From the NCBI GenBank assembly GCA_007127235.1, contig SKZT01000209.1, positions 1-36,902 on the forward strand: a stretch of 36,902 nt of DNA, in the 5' to 3' direction. Positions 1 to 8,848 of this stretch are shown here, piece by piece; the first letter of the stretch is position 1; every line of letters starts with the position of its first letter. Position numbers and translations under genes: made by a program. The notes beneath the pieces were generated by a model. It had not been told where the DNA came from. It saw only the letters and a list, made by a program, of their open reading frames with translations, and made no database searches. The DNA comes from Desulfobacteraceae bacterium (lineage in GTDB: Bacteria; Desulfobacterota; Desulfobacteria; Desulfobacterales; SKZT01).

Positions 1-2
1 AC

Positions 3-80
3 AGCAATTTATATGCCAAATCGGCCATAAGCGAGGCCCTTAAAGGCTCAGTAAGGATGTATCAAAACCGTGGAGGATAG
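3..80 (+). CDS. Possible 3' end of a truncated gene
   Basis: An open frame enters from the left edge and stops at a TAG at 78-80. It gives about 25 residues with a mixed hydrophobic and charged composition (ending YQNRGG). The piece is too short to assign to a family, and the same stretch shares two short words with intergenic DNA near 30806-30828, so it may not be coding. I do not recognise it. Confidence 0.2.
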   Translation, partial: SNLYAKSAISEALKGSVRMYQNRGG

Positions 81-150
81 GGTTTGTCTGGGGTTTTTAT
101 CTGAAGCATTCATAACTCTCTTATCCGTTCTTTACAATCAGGAAAAAGGG

Positions 151-3100
151 CTAAATCATTCTTTTGATTTCATGCATTTTTTGTGAAAGTCGTTTTTCTG
201 AGACTGAAACCATGGTTTTTAATTCCTGAGCGAATAAAGATACCTTGAACTCCTCAATAAGCCAGAAAAATTCTTCAACGGCTGCTTTTTTTTCTTCCGA
301 GGTTTCAGGATTAAGGCTTCCGAGTATTTCCTCAAGCTGAAGGACAAAGCCTTTAAGAATTTTTTCTTTGGTCAGATCTTTTTCCGGATTGCTGAGTCCT
401 CTATGTACGCGGATTTCAATGACCTTAATAAAACGGACAAGTTGGGATAAGCGATCGTTGGTATACAGGTCCAAAAAGTTTTCAGGAATAAGTTTTTCCA
501 GATCATTTCGCATCTGGCTGCAAAAATCCAGAAAGCGCTGATTTTTGGGGTTGGATTTCTCAAGGTTAAAAATGCTTTGCCTTGTTTCAAAAGCAGCTTT
601 AAGGATATCTGAAGCTGTGGATATCTTTTGCCGGCTCAAAGGGTCAATTTTTTTTCCGGCACTTTCAGCATGACTCAAAAAAGCTTCAAGACTGCGAATA
701 TTAACACAAAAGAGATCTTTCAGCACACTGTGGTAGAGTTTTTTTTCAAAGACTTTGCACCCTCCCAAAAATGCCGTGTATTCGGGCGCAATATCAAACA
801 TCGACAAGTCTTTTTTTATAAATTTAAGTTCACTGGTAAAATGAAGTTCAAAAAGCTTTACAACCCCTTCTTTGTGATATCTAAAAGCCTCATTGCGATC
901 GGTGAAAATCCGAAGTCCGACAGTCTTGCCTTCATCGGGTTTCAGCCCAGGGTACAAAATCCAAGGGTTTCCGCCTTTAACCCGAACGGTGATGGCCTCT
1001 GGAAGGTCGCCGATATCCCATTTTTTAATACCGTCTCGCTCCCATGCTTTTTTTACCTGGGTGATATCTTCCTGATCCAATTTTTTTGAAAAGTTCTTAT
1101 TGAGAATTTCTTTGTTTCTTCCGGAACATATGGTTTTTCCATCAGGATCTTTAACGGAAAATCTTATTTTTAAATGATCCGGAAGGTTTTCATAAGACCA
1201 TGCGGAAACTGGAATATCGATCCCGAAACGGTCGAAAACAAAACGGCTAAGGCCGCTGAGCAGGGAGATGTTCTCTTTCGGTATATTTTCTGAAATAAAC
1301 TTCGCGGTATCAGCTATGGGAACCAGTTTTTTTCGATATTTTTTGGGAAGTCCTTTTAACAGGCAGAGAATTTTTTCCTCCATGAAACCATCTACATGCC
1401 AATCCAAAGGTTGGTTAAATACTGACGGTGCCAATGAAGCCGGTATGTCCATTGTCATGCCGTCTGTTTGATCTCCTGGTTCAAAGTGATATTTGCATGA
1501 AAAACTGTTCTTGCCCACCTGTATTTGATCGGGAAAAAGCACTATCTCATCGGTATCGGGCAAATAATTGACGACATCTTCCATTTCCATGCGCAAAAAA
1601 TTATCTCCGCCGGCATTTTTAACAGCCCTTTTCAACGCTACTCTGCTGTAAACATGGCTGCTCAGACGGGAGCTGTAAAATCTGAACAACTCCTCATTAT
1701 CCACCAGAATATCTTTTCGCCTTAACCGGTTTTCCAGATCGATTGTTTTGTCAATCAGGCCCCTGTTATGTTCAATAAAACCAAAACTTCCCGAGATATT
1801 ATTTTCCATCAGCGCGGAACGAATAAAAATTTCAGCAGCTTCCTCCGGATTGATTTTTCCATAGGAAACCGGCCTGCTTTCCACGATAACCAGTCCAAAA
1901 AGACTAACTTGTTCGAAAGCAATGACTTCCCCGCGTTTTTGATCCCAGCGCGGCGATAAATAAGAATATCGGCACAATCCTTTTCCTATGCTCTCTAGCC
2001 ATCGGACACTGATATTTGCACAGGTGCGGGCAAAAAGCCTGGATGTTTCTATCATTTCTGCTGCTACAATCCACTCACCCCCACGTTTAAAAAGGCCTGA
2101 GCCCGGAAAGATCATAACTTCCCGGCCTTTGGCTGCATTATATGTATTTTTTTCTTTTCTTTGTGCAATATTGGAAATAAAGCCTGAAAGAATACTTCTG
2201 TGAACTGCTTCGTACTCCGGTTCAAATGTGGTTTTATTTTTATTATTGTCCATAGAGTGGTCTTTGTGTGAGCCCACATGGACTCCGGATTCTTCGAGAA
2301 TTCTTCTAAGTTGCTCAAAAATATCCTGCCATTCCCGCATTCTTTTGTAAGACAGGTAATGTTGCTTGCAAAAGTGTTTTAATTTTCCGGCACTTTTATG
2401 GTGGTGCCATATCTGCCGGTAACAATAATAAATATTTACGAGTGTAATAAAATCCGAAGTGGGATTGGCAAATTGTGCCTGAACCAAATCGGCTTGTTCC
2501 GCTTTCTCCAGGGGACGTTCACGAGGGTCCTGAATGCTCAGAGCCGCTGCAATGACTGTGATATCAGAAATACACCCCTGACTTTGGGCTTCGATAAGCA
2601 TTCTGGAAATTCGGGGATCCAAAGGAATTTTGGCCATGAAGCGCCCCATTTCAGTCAATGCATACCCGTAGTTTCCGGATTTTTTTCCTTGCTTTATTTC
2701 CCGAATGGCCCCCAATTCTTTTAACAATTCGAAACCATCTGAAATACTTTTTGAAGCCGGGCGGTCAATAAACGGGAAAGCGTCGATATCATCGAGTTTT
2801 AAAGCAATCATTCGCAGGATAACTTCCGCCAGGTTTGATCTGAGAATTTCCGGTGGTGTATAGAGGGGACGTGAATAATAATCTTCTTCGGAATACAGAC
2901 GGATGCAGACACCGTTTTCGACACGTCCGCAACGCCCCATTCTCTGATCTGCACTGCTTCGGGATATTGGCTCTACGGGAAGAGTGGTTGTACGGGTTTT
3001 GGGAAGATATTTCAGAATGCGTGCAACACCTGTATCCACAACATATTTGATACCGGGGATGGTGATGGAAGTTTCCGCCACATTCGTAGAAACAATAATC

Positions 3101-4134
3101 TTGCGGCCAGGGGCGGATAAAAAAATGCGTTTTTGCAAATGGGAAGAAAGCCTTGCAAAGAGCGGGAAAACAGATACCCCCTTATATTTTTTTCCCTCCA
3201 GAATTTCACAGGTTTCCCTGATATCATGTTCCGTAGGCATAAATACCAGGATATCACCACGCGCACTTCCCTTTTGAAGCTGGTCCAATGCTTCGACAGC
3301 CATATCCACATGGGTAATATCTTCTTCGTTACCGAATTTTTCCGGGGGCCAATACTGCACCTCCACCGGAAACATACGCCCTGAGATCTCAATTATGGGA
3401 GCATCATCAAAAGCTGCTGAGAATTTTTCCGTGTCAATGGTTGCCGAAGTAATGATGATTTTCAGATTCTTTCTTTTTTCAGCCAACTTTTTAAGCAAAC
3501 CCAACACAAAGTCAATATTCAGACTTCTTTCATGAGCTTCATCAATAACGAGGGTGTCATACTCATTCAAAAAAGGATCGCTTTGGGTTTCTGCCAGGAG
3601 AATGCCATCGGTCATGGTTTTAATGTAACAATCTTTGCTGACTTTTTCATCGAACCTGATTTTGTATCCAGCAGATTGTCCCAGGCTTTCGCCAAGTTCT
3701 TCGGCAATCCTGGAAGCCACCGTGGTGGCAGCAATGCGACGGGGCTGTGTGACCCCGATTTTCCCTTCAACCCCTCGCCCGGCCTCAAGGCAAAGCTTGG
3801 GAATCTGTGTTGTTTTACCGGAACCTGTATCACCGGAAATAATCAGGACCTGGTGCTGCCTGATCCTTTCGATGATTTCTCTTTTTTTGGCTGCTATGGG
3901 AAGATTGTCATCAACAAAAAACCTGGGAATGTTTTCTTTTCGCCGTTTTTTTTCATCAATGGAGGCGATTATTCGGTGTTCAGTTTTCGATATCCTGCGC
4001 TTCAGGTTGTTTTTCCGTGAACATTTTTGACACAAACGTTTTAATCGAAAAATTTCCTGCTTGATTTTAAAACGTTCCGAGCCAAGAGTTTCCGGAAGCA
4101 TTAATTCCAATTTTTTTATTTGTTCTAAAAGCAT
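151..4134 (-). CDS. hrpA: ATP-dependent RNA helicase HrpA (DEAH box)
   Basis: This 1327-residue protein has the length and order of bacterial HrpA. The Walker A motif GDTGSGKT is at residues 101-108, the DEAH box at 198-201, the SAT motif at 230-232, and the QRMGRCGR arginine-finger motif near 396. The helicase core is followed by the OB-fold region and a long C-terminal part of the HrpA type (DUF3418 in family terms). HrpA proteins unwind structured RNA in the cytoplasm, and in E. coli HrpA resolves stalled ribosomes; that role is known for the family, not shown here. The N-terminus is basic and has a CQKC pair near residue 35. The ATG at 4132-4134 has only a weak upstream purine stretch. 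The gene appears monocistronic, with the RRM gene 227 nt upstream on the same strand. Confidence 0.95.
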   Translation of the reverse strand: MLLEQIKKLELMLPETLGSERFKIKQEIFRLKRLCQKCSRKNNLKRRISKTEHRIIASIDEKKRRKENIPRFFVDDNLPIAAKKREIIERIRQHQVLIISGDTGSGKTTQIPKLCLEAGRGVEGKIGVTQPRRIAATTVASRIAEELGESLGQSAGYKIRFDEKVSKDCYIKTMTDGILLAETQSDPFLNEYDTLVIDEAHERSLNIDFVLGLLKKLAEKRKNLKIIITSATIDTEKFSAAFDDAPIIEISGRMFPVEVQYWPPEKFGNEEDITHVDMAVEALDQLQKGSARGDILVFMPTEHDIRETCEILEGKKYKGVSVFPLFARLSSHLQKRIFLSAPGRKIIVSTNVAETSITIPGIKYVVDTGVARILKYLPKTRTTTLPVEPISRSSADQRMGRCGRVENGVCIRLYSEEDYYSRPLYTPPEILRSNLAEVILRMIALKLDDIDAFPFIDRPASKSISDGFELLKELGAIREIKQGKKSGNYGYALTEMGRFMAKIPLDPRISRMLIEAQSQGCISDITVIAAALSIQDPRERPLEKAEQADLVQAQFANPTSDFITLVNIYYCYRQIWHHHKSAGKLKHFCKQHYLSYKRMREWQDIFEQLRRILEESGVHVGSHKDHSMDNNKNKTTFEPEYEAVHRSILSGFISNIAQRKEKNTYNAAKGREVMIFPGSGLFKRGGEWIVAAEMIETSRLFARTCANISVRWLESIGKGLCRYSYLSPRWDQKRGEVIAFEQVSLFGLVIVESRPVSYGKINPEEAAEIFIRSALMENNISGSFGFIEHNRGLIDKTIDLENRLRRKDILVDNEELFRFYSSRLSSHVYSRVALKRAVKNAGGDNFLRMEMEDVVNYLPDTDEIVLFPDQIQVGKNSFSCKYHFEPGDQTDGMTMDIPASLAPSVFNQPLDWHVDGFMEEKILCLLKGLPKKYRKKLVPIADTAKFISENIPKENISLLSGLSRFVFDRFGIDIPVSAWSYENLPDHLKIRFSVKDPDGKTICSGRNKEILNKNFSKKLDQEDITQVKKAWERDGIKKWDIGDLPEAITVRVKGGNPWILYPGLKPDEGKTVGLRIFTDRNEAFRYHKEGVVKLFELHFTSELKFIKKDLSMFDIAPEYTAFLGGCKVFEKKLYHSVLKDLFCVNIRSLEAFLSHAESAGKKIDPLSRQKISTASDILKAAFETRQSIFNLEKSNPKNQRFLDFCSQMRNDLEKLIPENFLDLYTNDRLSQLVRFIKVIEIRVHRGLSNPEKDLTKEKILKGFVLQLEEILGSLNPETSEEKKAAVEEFFWLIEEFKVSLFAQELKTMVSVSEKRLSQKMHEIKRMI

Positions 4135-4361
4135 TCTTTATTTTAATAAAGGGGTCTGACAGATGGGATTATACAGGCAAATTTCGAGGTTAATCTGATG
4201 GTAACCGCTTTTGTTTTTTTACATACTTTTGTCAAGACGATAGAGCATGACATGTTCCACAGGCCGATTTGCGGCTCAGGCTTTTACAAGCAAGCTGTGC
4301 CGGACAAATCGGCCAATATAAAATCTGTATAGGGGATAGAAAAGTTAATCACAGAAAAAAA
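4135..4361. other. Intergenic region with a long inverted repeat
   Basis: This gap lies between the RRM gene and hrpA, both on the minus strand. It contains a perfect 10-bp inverted repeat (GGCCGATTTG at 4262-4271 and CAAATCGGCC at 4305-4314). A smaller GCTT/AAGC hairpin and a CGGC/GCCG pair lie in the 33-nt loop. It is about 50 nt past the RRM stop codon, so it may act as a transcript end, although no T-run follows on the minus strand. A TTGACA-like word for hrpA lies at 4230-4235 (minus). Confidence 0.45.
4223..4236 (-). promoter_or_regulatory. Candidate -35 word upstream of hrpA
   Basis: On the minus strand this reads CTTGACAAAAGTAT, with a perfect TTGACA about 97 nt before the hrpA ATG. 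The same 14-mer occurs upstream of the RRM gene at 4913-4926. No convincing -10 hexamer follows at 16-18 bp, so only the -35-like word is supported. Confidence 0.25.
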
Positions 4362-4784
4362 TCAGAATCCCTGACCACCTCTCCGCCCACCTCCACCGCC
4401 GCCGCTTCCTCGACCTGGGGATCTGCCGCCACCGCCCCCACCGCCACTTCCACGACCTGGGGGTCTTCCGCCCCCACCGCTTCTTCCCCTGGGTCCGCCA
4501 CCGCCGCCTCTTCTTCCACCGCCTCTTTCCTGAAAACCTTCGGTACGTGGCTTGGCTTCATTGACCTTGATGGTTCTTCCATTCAAATCCTTACCGTTTA
4601 AAGCTTCAATTGCAGCCTGCCCTTCGGCACTGGACGGCATTTCTACAAATCCAAATCCCTTGGATTGGCCACTATATTTGTCTTTGATAATAGCAACCGA
4701 TTCAACCTGTCCGAAAGATTCAAAAGCCTCCCGCAATTGGTCTTCGGTAACCTGGTATGCTAAATTGCCTACGTAAAGTTTCAT
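4362..4784 (-). CDS. Cold-shock-type RRM RNA-binding protein with Gly/Arg-rich tail
   Basis: The product is about 140 residues with one N-terminal RNA recognition motif: RNP2 is LYVGNL at residues 3-8 and RNP1 is KGFGFVEM near 42-49. A C-terminal tail made almost only of Gly, Arg, Pro and Ser (RGG-like and PPGRGSGGG repeats) follows. Bacterial single-RRM proteins of this kind (Rbp in cyanobacteria) bind RNA and are often cold induced. That is family knowledge; the target here is unknown. I chose the ATG at 4782-4784 because AAGGAG lies 7 nt upstream and the RRM begins at once. The longer frame to 4844 adds 20 residues without a ribosome site. The tail is low-complexity G/C-rich DNA, so its length may vary between strains. 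Confidence 0.92.
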   Translation of the reverse strand: MKLYVGNLAYQVTEDQLREAFESFGQVESVAIIKDKYSGQSKGFGFVEMPSSAEGQAAIEALNGKDLNGRTIKVNEAKPRTEGFQERGGGRRGGGGGPRGRSGGGGRPPGRGSGGGGGGGRSPGRGSGGGGGGRRGGQGF

Positions 4785-4912
4785 TCTTTTCTCCTTGAAT
4801 TGAAGATTGAGCGATTTTAATGGCACCTTATATGCGGGCCCCATGAATCATTTTCGGCCTCTTTGCCAAATCATAGAATTCATAATATCCTTGACCATAT
4901 GCATTTTTATCA

Positions 4913-4926
4913 ATACTTTTGTCAAG
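4913..4926 (-). promoter_or_regulatory. Candidate -35 word upstream of the RRM gene
   Basis: The minus strand carries CTTGACAAAAGTAT, identical to the word upstream of hrpA, about 135 nt before the RRM start. AT-rich sequence follows, but a -10 at standard spacing is poor (GCATAT or CATATG). The call rests on the exact TTGACA and the repetition. Confidence 0.3.
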
Positions 4927-5017
4927 AAATACTTTTCATGGATTACCTTATCCATACGGCAGTTTAACAGATATTATAAACATGATTTAATACATTTGCA
5001 AAAGGAGCCGGTCAGGC

Positions 5018-6700
5018 ATGAGCCAAAACGAATTAAATAAAATTATATATTCAATGATCAAGGTTAGCAAGTTTTATGACAAAAAACCGATATTGAAAGA
5101 GATTTCTCTCTCCTATTTCTACGGGGCCAAAATTGGTGTTATCGGTCAAAATGGTTCCGGAAAATCTTCCCTTCTAAGAATTCTTGCCGGTGCCGACAGT
5201 AATTTCAGCGGAGAAACAATTCTGTCTCCGGGTTATACTGTTGGTTTTCTGGAGCAAGAGCCTTTGATGGATGTAGAAAAGACGGTAAAAGAGGTTGTTG
5301 AAGAAGGGGTTCAGGAAACCATCGATTTGTTGAATGAATTCGAAAGTATCAATTTAAAATTTGCCGAGCCAATGGATGATGATGCCATGGACAAGCTCAT
5401 AGAACGTCAGGGAGATGTTCAGGAAAAGCTTGATGCTCTGGAGGCCTGGGACCTGGACTCCCGCCTGGAAATGGCCATGGATGCCCTGCGATGCCCTCCG
5501 GGGGATAAATCTGTAAAATTAATTTCCGGAGGAGAAAGACGCCGCGTGGCCCTTTGCAGGTTGCTGCTGAAAAAACCTGATATTTTGCTTCTGGATGAAC
5601 CCACCAATCATCTTGATGCTGAAAGTGTCGCCTGGTTGGAGCATCACCTTCAAAACTATCCGGGAACCATTATTGCGGTTACTCATGATCGTTATTTTTT
5701 GGACAATGTTGCCGGATGGATTTTGGAACTTGATCGAGGCCATGGGATTCCCTGGAAAGGAAATTATTCCGGTTGGCTGGAACAAAAAAAAGAACGCCTC
5801 AGGAAAGCAGAAAAATCTGAAAGTGCACGTCAAAAAACGCTTGAACGCGAATTGGAATGGATCCGTATGTCCCCCAAAGGACGCCATGCCAAAAGCCAGG
5901 CCAGGATTAAGGCATATGATAAACTTCTGTCTCAGGAAAACCAAAAGCACGAAACGGACCTTGAGATATATATTCCTCCCGGACCCCGTCTGGGCGATGT
6001 GGTCATCGAAGCCGCAAACGTTTCCAAATCATTCAATGATCATTTGCTGATCGATAATATGAATTTCAGCCTTCCTCCCGGCGGTATTATCGGAGTTATC
6101 GGCCCTAACGGAGCCGGTAAAACCACTTTGTTCAATATGATCAATGGGACTCAAAAGCCCGATAAAGGTACCATTCGAATCGGAGACACGGTCAAGCTGG
6201 CCTTTGTGGATCAAAACCGCGAGCTGAATCCTGATAAGAGCATATGGGAAGAAATCACGGGAGGTGATGAACAGATTTTACTTGGCAAGCGCTTGGTGAA
6301 TTCGAGAGCTTATGTGGCCCGATTTAATTTTTCGGGAACCGAGCAACAGCGCCCAGTGGGCACACTTTCGGGCGGCCAGCGCAACCGTGTGCACCTGGCC
6401 AAAATGCTACGGGAAGGCGCAAACGTTATTTTACTGGATGAACCCACCAATGATTTGGATGTCAATACCCTGAGAGCCATGGAAGAAGCTCTGGAAAACT
6501 TTGGGGGAAGTGTTTTGGTAATCAGCCACGACAGGTGGTTCCTTGACCGCATTGCCACCCATATTCTGGCATTCGAGGGTGACAGCCAGGTCGTATTTTT
6601 TAACGGAAACTGGTCGGAATACGAAGCTGACTGGAAAAAGCGCTTTGGGGCCGACGCCGCAGTACCTAAAAGAATCAAATACCGCCGGTTGACTCGTTAG
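5018..6700 (+). CDS. ettA: ABC-F translational throttle ATPase EttA
   Basis: This 560-residue soluble protein has two ABC ATPase cassettes and no membrane segment. The first Walker A is GQNGSGKS at 43-50, with ISGGERRR and LLLDEPTNHLD following near 170-200. The second has GPNGAGKTT near 362-370 and LSGGQRNR and LLDEPTNDLD near 450-480. Between them is the basic linker typical of ABC-F proteins, including the conserved SPKGRHAKSQARI stretch. Length and linker fit EttA, which binds the ribosomal E site and gates the first elongation steps according to ATP/ADP level (family knowledge). The ATG at 5018 follows AAAGGAG with good spacing. It is divergent from the RRM gene and followed by a palindromic repeat. 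Confidence 0.95.
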   Translation: MSQNELNKIIYSMIKVSKFYDKKPILKEISLSYFYGAKIGVIGQNGSGKSSLLRILAGADSNFSGETILSPGYTVGFLEQEPLMDVEKTVKEVVEEGVQETIDLLNEFESINLKFAEPMDDDAMDKLIERQGDVQEKLDALEAWDLDSRLEMAMDALRCPPGDKSVKLISGGERRRVALCRLLLKKPDILLLDEPTNHLDAESVAWLEHHLQNYPGTIIAVTHDRYFLDNVAGWILELDRGHGIPWKGNYSGWLEQKKERLRKAEKSESARQKTLERELEWIRMSPKGRHAKSQARIKAYDKLLSQENQKHETDLEIYIPPGPRLGDVVIEAANVSKSFNDHLLIDNMNFSLPPGGIIGVIGPNGAGKTTLFNMINGTQKPDKGTIRIGDTVKLAFVDQNRELNPDKSIWEEITGGDEQILLGKRLVNSRAYVARFNFSGTEQQRPVGTLSGGQRNRVHLAKMLREGANVILLDEPTNDLDVNTLRAMEEALENFGGSVLVISHDRWFLDRIATHILAFEGDSQVVFFNGNWSEYEADWKKRFGADAAVPKRIKYRRLTR

Positions 6701-6723
6701 CAAAAAAAACCGATTGAAATTAA

Positions 6724-6776
6724 GGCCGGAGTGCGAAAGTTGTACTTTCGCCTGACCGGCTGCAAGCCGGTTCACC
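6724..6776 (+). repeat. Dispersed palindromic repeat, family A (copy 1)
   Basis: Two hairpins stand side by side: GCGAAAGT/ACTTTCGC (6733-6751) and ACCGGC/GCCGGT (6755-6771). The order GGAGTGC, AAAGTT, TACTTT, then CCGGCTGCAAGCCGG matches the minus strand of 31862-31906. It lies between ettA and the E1 alpha gene and could also end the ettA transcript. Confidence 0.7.
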
Positions 6777-6827
6777 TGAAAAACAGATGGGTCAAAATAG
6801 AACCACACAAAATGAAGGAGTGTAAAT

Positions 6828-7805
6828 ATGACAGCAGAAGGTTTGAACTCACAGCTAAGGCGAGAAATTTATACCGACATGGTTTTGATTCGAAAGTTTG
6901 AGGAAAAGCTGATTGCGCTTGCCCGGGAAAAAGCACGGGTGGTGGGTATGCAGATTCTCTCATACGGTCAGGAGGCGGTGGCGGTGGGAGTTGTAAAGGC
7001 TCTCAAACCCGATGATGTTGTTGTCACCAATCATAGAAGCCACGGTCATCTTCTCGCCAAAGGAGCCGATCCGAAGTTTCTCATGGCCGAAATTATGTGT
7101 AAAGCAACCGGAGTTAACAAAGGTAAGGCGGGAACTCTTCACCTTGCGGTTCCCGAGATCAATGCCATCATGACTTCCACCATTGTGGGAGCATCACCTC
7201 CGCTTGGTGTGGGTGCGGCTTTTGCGCAGCAGTATAGAAATTTACCCGACATTACTGTGGTGTTTTTCGGGGATGGTGCTGCCGCCGAAGGAAGTGTTCA
7301 TGAGGCCATGAATCTGGCTGCCCTGTGGAAACTCCCCGTGCTTTTTGTCTGCGAAAACAATTACTGGGCAGGGGCACAGTGCCTTCCGGAGCACTCATGC
7401 GTAGAAGAAATAGTCCGGCGTGCGGATGCCTATGGCATGCCTGGAGCGGCCATGGATGGCAACGATGTGGAAGCTGTTTATAAAACCACCAGGGAAATGG
7501 CAGAGCACTGCCGCAGCGGAAAAGGGCCAGTGCTGATGGAGGTGCGCACCTATCGAATGAGGGGGCACGGAGAACATGATCCTTGTCACTATATGGATCA
7601 GGTAGAACTCCAACAATGGGCTGAGCGATGTCCTGTCAAATCCTTCAGGCATCGTTTGATGAACGAAAATCTGCTTACGGATAAAGATTTCGCCGCCATC
7701 GATGCCGAGCAAGAGGCGGTGGTGGAAGCGGCCGTAACATTTGGTGATGACAGTCCGTTTCCAGCAGCCGAGGATGCACTCATGGATCTTTGGATCAATT
7801 CCTGA
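6828..7805 (+). CDS. Thiamine-diphosphate 2-oxoacid dehydrogenase E1, alpha subunit (pyruvate/acetoin type)
   Basis: The protein has 325 residues, the usual length of AcoA/PdhA-type E1 alpha subunits. The thiamine-diphosphate motif runs from GDG at 148-150 to NN at 177-178, and the conserved RTYRMRGHGEHDP loop lies near 240-250. E1 alpha and beta form a heterotetramer that decarboxylates a 2-oxoacid (or cleaves acetoin) and passes the acyl group to lipoyl-E2. The ATG has AAGGAG 7 nt upstream. The beta gene follows after 40 nt with its own strong ribosome site, so the two are an operon. No E2, E3 or lipoylation gene is in the window, so the substrate cannot be settled; pyruvate, acetoin or a branched-chain 2-oxoacid are all possible. 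Confidence 0.9.
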   Translation: MTAEGLNSQLRREIYTDMVLIRKFEEKLIALAREKARVVGMQILSYGQEAVAVGVVKALKPDDVVVTNHRSHGHLLAKGADPKFLMAEIMCKATGVNKGKAGTLHLAVPEINAIMTSTIVGASPPLGVGAAFAQQYRNLPDITVVFFGDGAAAEGSVHEAMNLAALWKLPVLFVCENNYWAGAQCLPEHSCVEEIVRRADAYGMPGAAMDGNDVEAVYKTTREMAEHCRSGKGPVLMEVRTYRMRGHGEHDPCHYMDQVELQQWAERCPVKSFRHRLMNENLLTDKDFAAIDAEQEAVVEAAVTFGDDSPFPAAEDALMDLWINS

Positions 7806-7845
7806 CCTTGTAATTTTTCCAACCCAAAACTGATGGAGGTTTTTT

Positions 7846-8847
7846 ATGGTTAAGCTGTCAACCGGCCAGGCACTGCAAAGTGCACTGGACATGGCTTTAA
7901 GTCTGGATGAGACCGTTTTTATAGCCGGAGAAGGTGTCGGCACCTCGATTCATCTTGATCCGAATCTACCGACCCATGGTTTACTCGAAAAATATGGCCC
8001 AAAACGGGTCAAAGATACCCCGGTAAGCGAAGCAGCCATTGCCGGACTGGCTGTGGGGGCATCAGCCATGGGGCTGCGTCCGGTAGTGGAAATCATGTTT
8101 TTCCCCTTTATCACACTGGCAAGTGACATGCTGGTAAATCATGCCGCCAAGCTCAGATACATGAGCGGCGGCAAAAACGCTTTTCCTCTTACGGTGAGAG
8201 TCAAAGCCGGTGTAAATTTCGGTGCCGGATGTCAGCATTCCCACAATCTGGAGGCATGGATTGCCCATATTCCAGGATTAAAACTCGTATTTCCCAGCAA
8301 TCCCTTAGATGCCAAAGGACTTTTGCTAAGTTCAATTTTTGATCCCAATCCTGTCGTTTTTGTTGAAGAAATGCTTCTTTACTGGATGCCGGGAGAAGTT
8401 GCTGAAGGGGATTTTCGCGTTCCGATTGGAAAAGCCAGTGTTGTTCGAGCAGGCAAAGACTGTACCCTGGTCAGTTATGGCGGGGCGGTTCATACAGCGT
8501 TGCATGCAGCTGAAATCCTTGATACCGAGGGTATTTCTCTTGAAGTAATCGATTTGCGCACTCTGGTGCCCCTGGATGAATCCTGTGTTCTCGATTCCAT
8601 CAAAAAAACCGGGCGCCTGATCGTACTGCACGATGCCACCCGATTTTGCGGATTCGGTGCTGAAATTGCCGCCATTGCCTCGGAAAAAGCCTTTGATGCC
8701 CTTAAAGCACCCGTCATGCGGGTGGCGGCCCCTGATATACCGGTACCTGTTTCTCCGCCGCAGGAACAATTTTACAAGCCTGACTCAGATCAGGTGACCG
8801 AAGCAGTCCGGGCTGTCATGGATCCGTCGGTTCAGCGCCGGCAATAA
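7846..8847 (+). CDS. Thiamine-diphosphate 2-oxoacid dehydrogenase E1, beta subunit
   Basis: This is the 333-residue partner of the preceding gene, with the pyrimidine-binding and transketolase C-terminal domains of AcoB/PdhB proteins. Family blocks visible are the early GEGVG, the DTPVSEAAIAGLAVGASAMG stretch near 57-77 (its Glu corresponds to the residue that activates the cofactor), and VIDLRTLVPLD near 235-245. GGAGG sits 7 nt before the ATG. The stop codon is separated by one base from a possible TTG start of the DUF1848 gene, which suggests coupled translation. There is no adjacent E2/E3. Confidence 0.9.
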   Translation: MVKLSTGQALQSALDMALSLDETVFIAGEGVGTSIHLDPNLPTHGLLEKYGPKRVKDTPVSEAAIAGLAVGASAMGLRPVVEIMFFPFITLASDMLVNHAAKLRYMSGGKNAFPLTVRVKAGVNFGAGCQHSHNLEAWIAHIPGLKLVFPSNPLDAKGLLLSSIFDPNPVVFVEEMLLYWMPGEVAEGDFRVPIGKASVVRAGKDCTLVSYGGAVHTALHAAEILDTEGISLEVIDLRTLVPLDESCVLDSIKKTGRLIVLHDATRFCGFGAEIAAIASEKAFDALKAPVMRVAAPDIPVPVSPPQEQFYKPDSDQVTEAVRAVMDPSVQRRQ

Positions 8848-8848
8848 A

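Noticed and set aside
628-1089. Open frame of 153 codons on the plus strand inside hrpA
   Set aside because: It is antisense to a well-conserved helicase region and has no ribosome site or recognisable domain; the other plus-strand frames across hrpA are rejected for the same reason.
4785-4844. 20-residue N-terminal extension of the RRM protein
   Set aside because: There is no ribosome site there, and AAGGAG stands correctly before the ATG at 4784.
7395-7943. 182-codon minus-strand frame across the E1 alpha/beta junction
   Set aside because: It is antisense to two conserved genes and has no support of its own.
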